From Ursus arctos (Eukaryota; Chordata; Mammalia; Carnivora; Ursidae), in the NCBI RefSeq assembly GCF_023065955.2, contig NW_026622763.1, positions 84,735,299-84,799,298 on the forward strand: a stretch of 64,000 bases of DNA, read 5' to 3'. Of this stretch, positions 59,731-64,000 are shown in pieces (the first letter of the stretch is position 1; the number at the start of each line of letters is the position of its first letter). Position numbers and translations under genes: made by a program. Under the pieces are notes generated by a model that was not told the origin of the DNA, ran no database searches, and saw only the letters and a list, made by a program, of their open reading frames with translations.

Positions 59731-60398
59731 CGAGGAGAAATAGAATCAGCCCTGCCCCTTTTATCATCATCATGTCTACCAAACTCTCAAACTGCGATCC
59801 TCTACATCTCTTCAAACCAGGGAAATATATTTTAACTGAAAATGTTAACATTTTACTTTGGTTGTTGAGTGGTTTCCAGCACTCATTCTTGAAATACACA
59901 ATGATTATCCTATGATGAAAGTAGTAAAAATACAGATAGTCTGAAGACAATTGATGTGCCTCAGTAGCCCCTGATTGGAAAGGTGAGGTCACTGCCAAGG
60001 GTTAATAAGCACACTATGGTTGAGGTAAAGTTTCAACCACTTATGTACAAATACGGTGAAGCTGAAAGTAACTCAGAGGAGAAGCTGATGTCCAACAATG
60101 TGTGTATGTGTGTGGAGAAGGGAGTAGGGGTGATTAAATATGGGGTAAAGAAAAGAAGAGGAGGTATTTCTGGGAGAAAACTGAAATGAACTCACCCATA
60201 AATAAAATCTCTGGATAAGCTTCATATCTCAGCAGTGGCTATGTCATGAAAGGAATTACAGACTTTTCTAATGTTTTATTTAATTATTATTTTATTGGGC
60301 CTCAGATATACAGAATTAAATTCATACGAACTTTCAGTTCATTACATATTATTTCCAAATAGCTACCACCATTTCTAAAATAGAAATTAAAAACCGTA
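59731..60398. other. gene-free DNA
   Basis: No gene or named repeat is seen. A short (GT)-rich patch lies near 60100. The last 17 bases are the left target repeat of the SINE that follows. Confidence 0.4.
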
Positions 60399-60594
60399 GG
60401 GGCGCCTGGGTAGCGCAGTCGTTAAAGCGGCTGCCTTCGGCTCAGGGCATGATCCCGGCGTTCCGGGATCGAGTCCCACATCGGGCTCCTCTGCTGGGAG
60501 CCTGCTTCTTCCTCTCTCACTCGCCTGCTGTGTTCCCTCTCTCACTGGCTGTCTCCTTGTCACATAAATAAATAAAATCTTAAAAAAAAAAAAA
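60399..60594 (+). mobile_element. young CAN-SINE
   Basis: It retains many CpGs ('ggggcgcctgggtagcgcag', 'gatcccggcgttccgggatc'), has a pure (aaat)n-A(13) tail and a perfect 17-bp target duplication agaaattaaaaaccgta at 60382 and 60595. These are signs of recent insertion relative to the other copies here. Confidence 0.97.
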
Positions 60595-60611
60595 AGAAAT
60601 TAAAAACCGTA

Positions 60612-63577
60612 TTGCAAAGCATTCTGCTCACAATGGGAATGTCAACATCTATTGAGTGCCTCTTGTCCACCAGGCATTGAGTTAGGACTGCATTGCACTT
60701 ACACAAATATTGACATCTCTTTGAGCAAACCATCAGAAATAGGTGGGCTGTTCAGTGTGGTTTGGCATCATCCCTGAGGATGTTTAGATAATAATACAGA
60801 TATTAGTGTCAGGAGCCCTGAGAGAAATTGTGAACTTGAGCCACAATTGGGATTCAGATGTATAATGATCTTTTCCATGGATAGAATGACTAGTAGGACA
60901 TAAAATAGACCCTTTAGAGAAATTTATTATTCATTTAGGAGTCTAGTAGAGTGGGCCAACAGAGCAAGAGTAGCCCATATATAAAAGAAAACAATGATTC
61001 TAGGTTTCATGTGAGGCTGTTTCTGCCTGACCATCCAGCAACTTCATCTTCCGTTCTACTCTCTCCCCACCTATAATGACTCTCTGAAAGAAGAGAGCTG
61101 TCATTTGAAGCCTAAAGCTTCTGGTAGTAGAATCCACTGTGAAAGAGCTGGTCACAAAAGGCATTTCCTTGCTAGCTAAGCAAGAGAAGCCTCATGGACA
61201 AGTTTGGCAGAATCAGCGCCAGTACTGACAGCCACCCCCAGCTTCATGGAGACCCATGGTTTGGAGGTTCACAACGGAGAAAAAAGCAGCAACTAGGAGA
61301 CCAAAGCTCAAAGAATCAAAAGGAAGTGACAGAAAAGGACCACAGGGCACAGTGATCACAGGCATGGGCAGCAACCGTGAGTGTGGGAACCAGATTAACC
61401 TCTTTATCCTTTTCCAGCCTCAACTCCCACACACATGAACACACACTGTGCCAGAGATCAGGAGGGGTACGACAACAATAATAATAGTTATTTAGATCTA
61501 TTGAATACTTAAAATTGTTTTATTAACTACCCTCAAAAACCATATAAGGTTGATACCACTATGAAGTTCAATTTATTTATTTTTGGATGGAACAAATAAT
61601 GCTTAGAGAGTCCACAAAACTGACTGAAGATGAAGCCTACTACCAAGTAAGCAGAGACTCAGAGCATTAAGAAGCTAGGGTTTGCTTTAAATATTGTTTT
61701 CTTTCTTTCATATATAGAGTAGCAATGAAGAAGGGAATAATGGCATTCTTTCCACTGTGCACTCTGTGAATGAGTCCAATTTAAAAATGTGCACATGTGT
61801 GTGTACACGTGTGAAAAAGGAAAGGAAGAGAGAATGGAAAATGGATTGTCATTATTTTATAATCATTGGAAAAAACAATGAGAATATTTTTTCTTTGACA
61901 TTCTAGCCATTCTAACTTCAGGATTAGAAAAACAGGTTGTAGACATTAACAGATATCTATTTGAGGGCAGTGAGGGGGGCACATTTGTGAGTTTTTCCCA
62001 TGGAACCTTGAGTCATAGCTATTGAGTACATGTGATTTGTCAGTTTCAGACATGAACCACTCCTGTTGTGGTATGAAAGTCTTGGTTGGACTGCAGTTAA
62101 TGAGCAGTTCTGTGGGAGCCACCCTCTCACTGCACCTTACCTCTCCTTGGGGTGTCTCGCTGTGAGGCCAGTACATTCCCTCAATGACAGCACTCCCACT
62201 GAGTCTCACTGTCCTTGTCCACAGTTCTGTGGAGTTGGCCCTTTACCAAGACCCTGAAATTACTATCCAAATGTGAAAAAGTGACCCCAAGATCTTGCGG
62301 CAAGCCAGATTTTTTAGCACGCCTTTCACATTTCTAAAAGTAGCCATACGATCGGCTCACTCACCCCTCGAAGCTGACTGAAGTTTCTTTCTTTGGGGCT
62401 GCCTGGGTTTTGCCTTTGAAGTTTAAACCTGGGAGCAGTTATCTGCCAGCCAAGATAAGCACTCCCAGGGCTTCCGGGGGCAGCCGGTCCTCACAAAGAA
62501 GGGATAAGACCTCTGAGTGTGCTTTGCCATCTACCAACTAGCAGCGGAAAAGAGAGTAACCAGGGTTCTTTCCACAGGGTGCTCCAAGAGTGAATCCAAT
62601 CAAATTAAAAGAAAGTCAAAGAGAAAAGATAAAATAGCTTCAAAAGAGAACCCACAGCTGTGGACTTGCCTGTCAATCAGCAGGAGTCACAAGCCAATCA
62701 GAGTTGAAGTAAAAAATTGTTTGAAAGAAAATGCATTAGAATCAGTTGCATTCCACTAGAGAAGGAAAAAGAATAAAAAGCTGGCCATCCAATACAAGGT
62801 GCAGAAAAAGCTGATAATCAACCTGTACATCTAAACCTGTCAATAAAGATTACACGAGAAAATCTGAATTGGCAGGATTTTCATGTGTCCAGCCATGATT
62901 TTAGCATCCTCGTTGGTTACTGTTCATGATCTCACAAAGCTAGTATAACCAAGACAATGAACCAAACTCTTAAACAATAAGTACATTAGCTAATTTGGTA
63001 GGCAAATTTAATTTAGTAATTGGTATGATTGTTGTCTCCTCACTGTTGTAAGAGTATGCTTGCCCATTCTAAGACGGTAACTCAATCCTTCGGTTCCTAA
63101 ATATAGAGTTTTTATGTGTGTTTTTTTTAAATAGTGCCCAAAGTAGATTTTTCCATGCAATACCAATCTTTTTGTTCAGGAAAAATCTGACTCATTTCAG
63201 CAATGGAACTGGGTAACCTATAAGCAGGAGGGAAATGAAGTCTAGAAAAACCCAGGAGTGGCAACAGCAGACAAAGCTGATTAGCCTTGTGAAAAGGGAG
63301 GATAATGAAGTTTGGGGAGTTTACATATCAGGAACCTGAATCTATTTGCACACAGCATCATTGGTGGGGGAATGATAGCAGGAAGCACACTTGCTAAGCA
63401 CATGTTGAGGTCTTCACAACACTTGCAGGTGGCTTATGGTTAAGTTTGCAATTGGAGGGGAAGACACTCCTGTGGGGCCTCTGTACCACTTGGAGAACCA
63501 TAACCTTCCCTAAACAGTAAAGACGATGAAGATAATGAAGGACCCCAACTAGGCCCATCTCCATTTTTTTCTGGCAC
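60612..63577. other. gene-free, largely unique DNA
   Basis: No exon is confirmed. Weak ancient repeat signals occur at 60640-60760 and 61480-61690 (MIR-like, antisense). 61787-61813 is a 27-bp alternating purine-pyrimidine tract. 61950-62900 is the least AT-rich stretch of this part. Confidence 0.4.
62430..62780. promoter_or_regulatory. cluster of transcription-factor-like words
   Basis: Two facing GATA words (TTATCT at 62439, AGATAA at 62453), the palindromic E-box ccacagctgtgg at 62652, a PBX/MEIS-like tgtcaatca at 62671, and a CCAAT word (agccaatcag) at 62692 occur in repeat-free, GC-richer DNA. About 80 bases after the CCAAT word is 'gaataaaaagc'. Such words arise by chance; enhancer function is inference only. 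Confidence 0.2.
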
Positions 63578-64000
63578 TGTGACCGGCAAAGTATTGACCC
63601 CACAAAGATGCCTACACTCTTAACTCCAGATTCTGTAAATGCATCACCTTAAGTGGCAAAAGGGACTTTGCAGATGTGATCAAATTGAGGATCTTAAGAG
63701 GGGGGAATGATCCTGGATTATCTAGGTGTTCACAACATAATCACAAGGGTCATTAAAAGAGGGAGACAGGAGTGTCAGAGTTTAACAAGGCAATGTGACA
63801 ATAAAAGCAGAAGTCTGAGGGGGCGAGAGAGATTTGAAAATGCTACACTGCTGGGTTTAAAGATAGAGGAGAGAAGTACAAGCCAAGAAATGCTATGGAT
63901 CTCTTAAAGCTAGAGAAGGCAGAGAAACAGAAACTCCAGAAGGACCATAGCCCTGCCAACTTATTTCGGACTTCTGGATCGTAGAAATATATGATAATAT
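63578..64000 (+). mobile_element. MLT1-like MaLR LTR, cut by the window end
   Basis: Sense landmarks: 'gtattgaccccacaaagatg', 'gggactttgcagatgtgat', 'ttatctaggtgttcacaaca', 'ataatcacaagggtcatta', 'gaccatagccctgccaac'. The LTR end lies just beyond position 64000. Confidence 0.82.

Noticed and set aside
62066..62257. Possible coding exon in a GC-richer stretch
   Set aside because: Open on both strands but short, with no recognisable protein signature and no convincing splice pair.
1..64000. CRISPR arrays, tRNA, rRNA, U6, 7SK and Y RNA genes, and prokaryotic operon features
   Set aside because: I scanned for the characteristic motifs and saw none. The tRNA-like signals all belong to CAN-SINEs or MIRs, and the DNA is plainly mammalian.

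Overview
This window is AT-rich mammalian nuclear DNA with no recognisable protein-coding gene. No open reading frame exceeds about 134 codons. The longest one reads through a dead L1 reverse-transcriptase fragment into a SINE. The organism is a carnivore: ten clear tRNA-Lys-derived CAN-SINEs are present, plus one short older form and two carnivore-type L1 3' ends. The SINE sequences (cagtcgttaagc head, an 'agcctgcttcttcctctcccactccccctgc' type pyrimidine body split by short motifs, and a 'cactggctgtc' tail) look like the caniform subfamily seen in bears. Ursidae is therefore my best guess, as an inference from remembered family sequences.

Layout. 1-2.2 kb is unique or unassigned DNA. 2.2-6.8 kb is one old L1 split by a Tigger DNA transposon (itself holding a SINE and an L1 tail), a tandem SINE pair, another SINE and a solo LTR. 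6.8-14.9 kb is mostly unique, with a 5'-truncated carnivore L1, two MaLR/ERVL-like LTRs and a MER5A. 14.9-18.1 kb carries a repeat I cannot classify, in one long copy and one inverted partial copy, and a small patchwork insertion beside a (TA)n tract. 18.5-22.3 kb has MIRs and a MaLR LTR. 22.6-26.2 kb is L1-rich; it includes a twin-priming inversion and a 336-bp insertion assembled from two nearby donor segments. 26-45 kb is largely unique, with scattered MIR, L2 and hAT fragments. 45-48 kb is an old L1. 49.9-50.4 kb is a Tigger-type MITE. 54.6-56.7 kb is another old L1 with two SINEs. 58.6-59.7 kb is an LTR followed by an L2. 60.4 kb has the freshest SINE. The window ends inside an MLT1-like LTR.

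Nothing here works together as a pathway. The content is a record of repeat insertions in gene-poor (intergenic or deep intronic) DNA. The most unusual signals are two locally templated, chimeric insertions (18008-18073 and 23065-23400) with short homologies at the junctions. They look like replication template switching, but assembly error must be excluded. I found no CRISPR array, tRNA, rRNA or other RNA gene.
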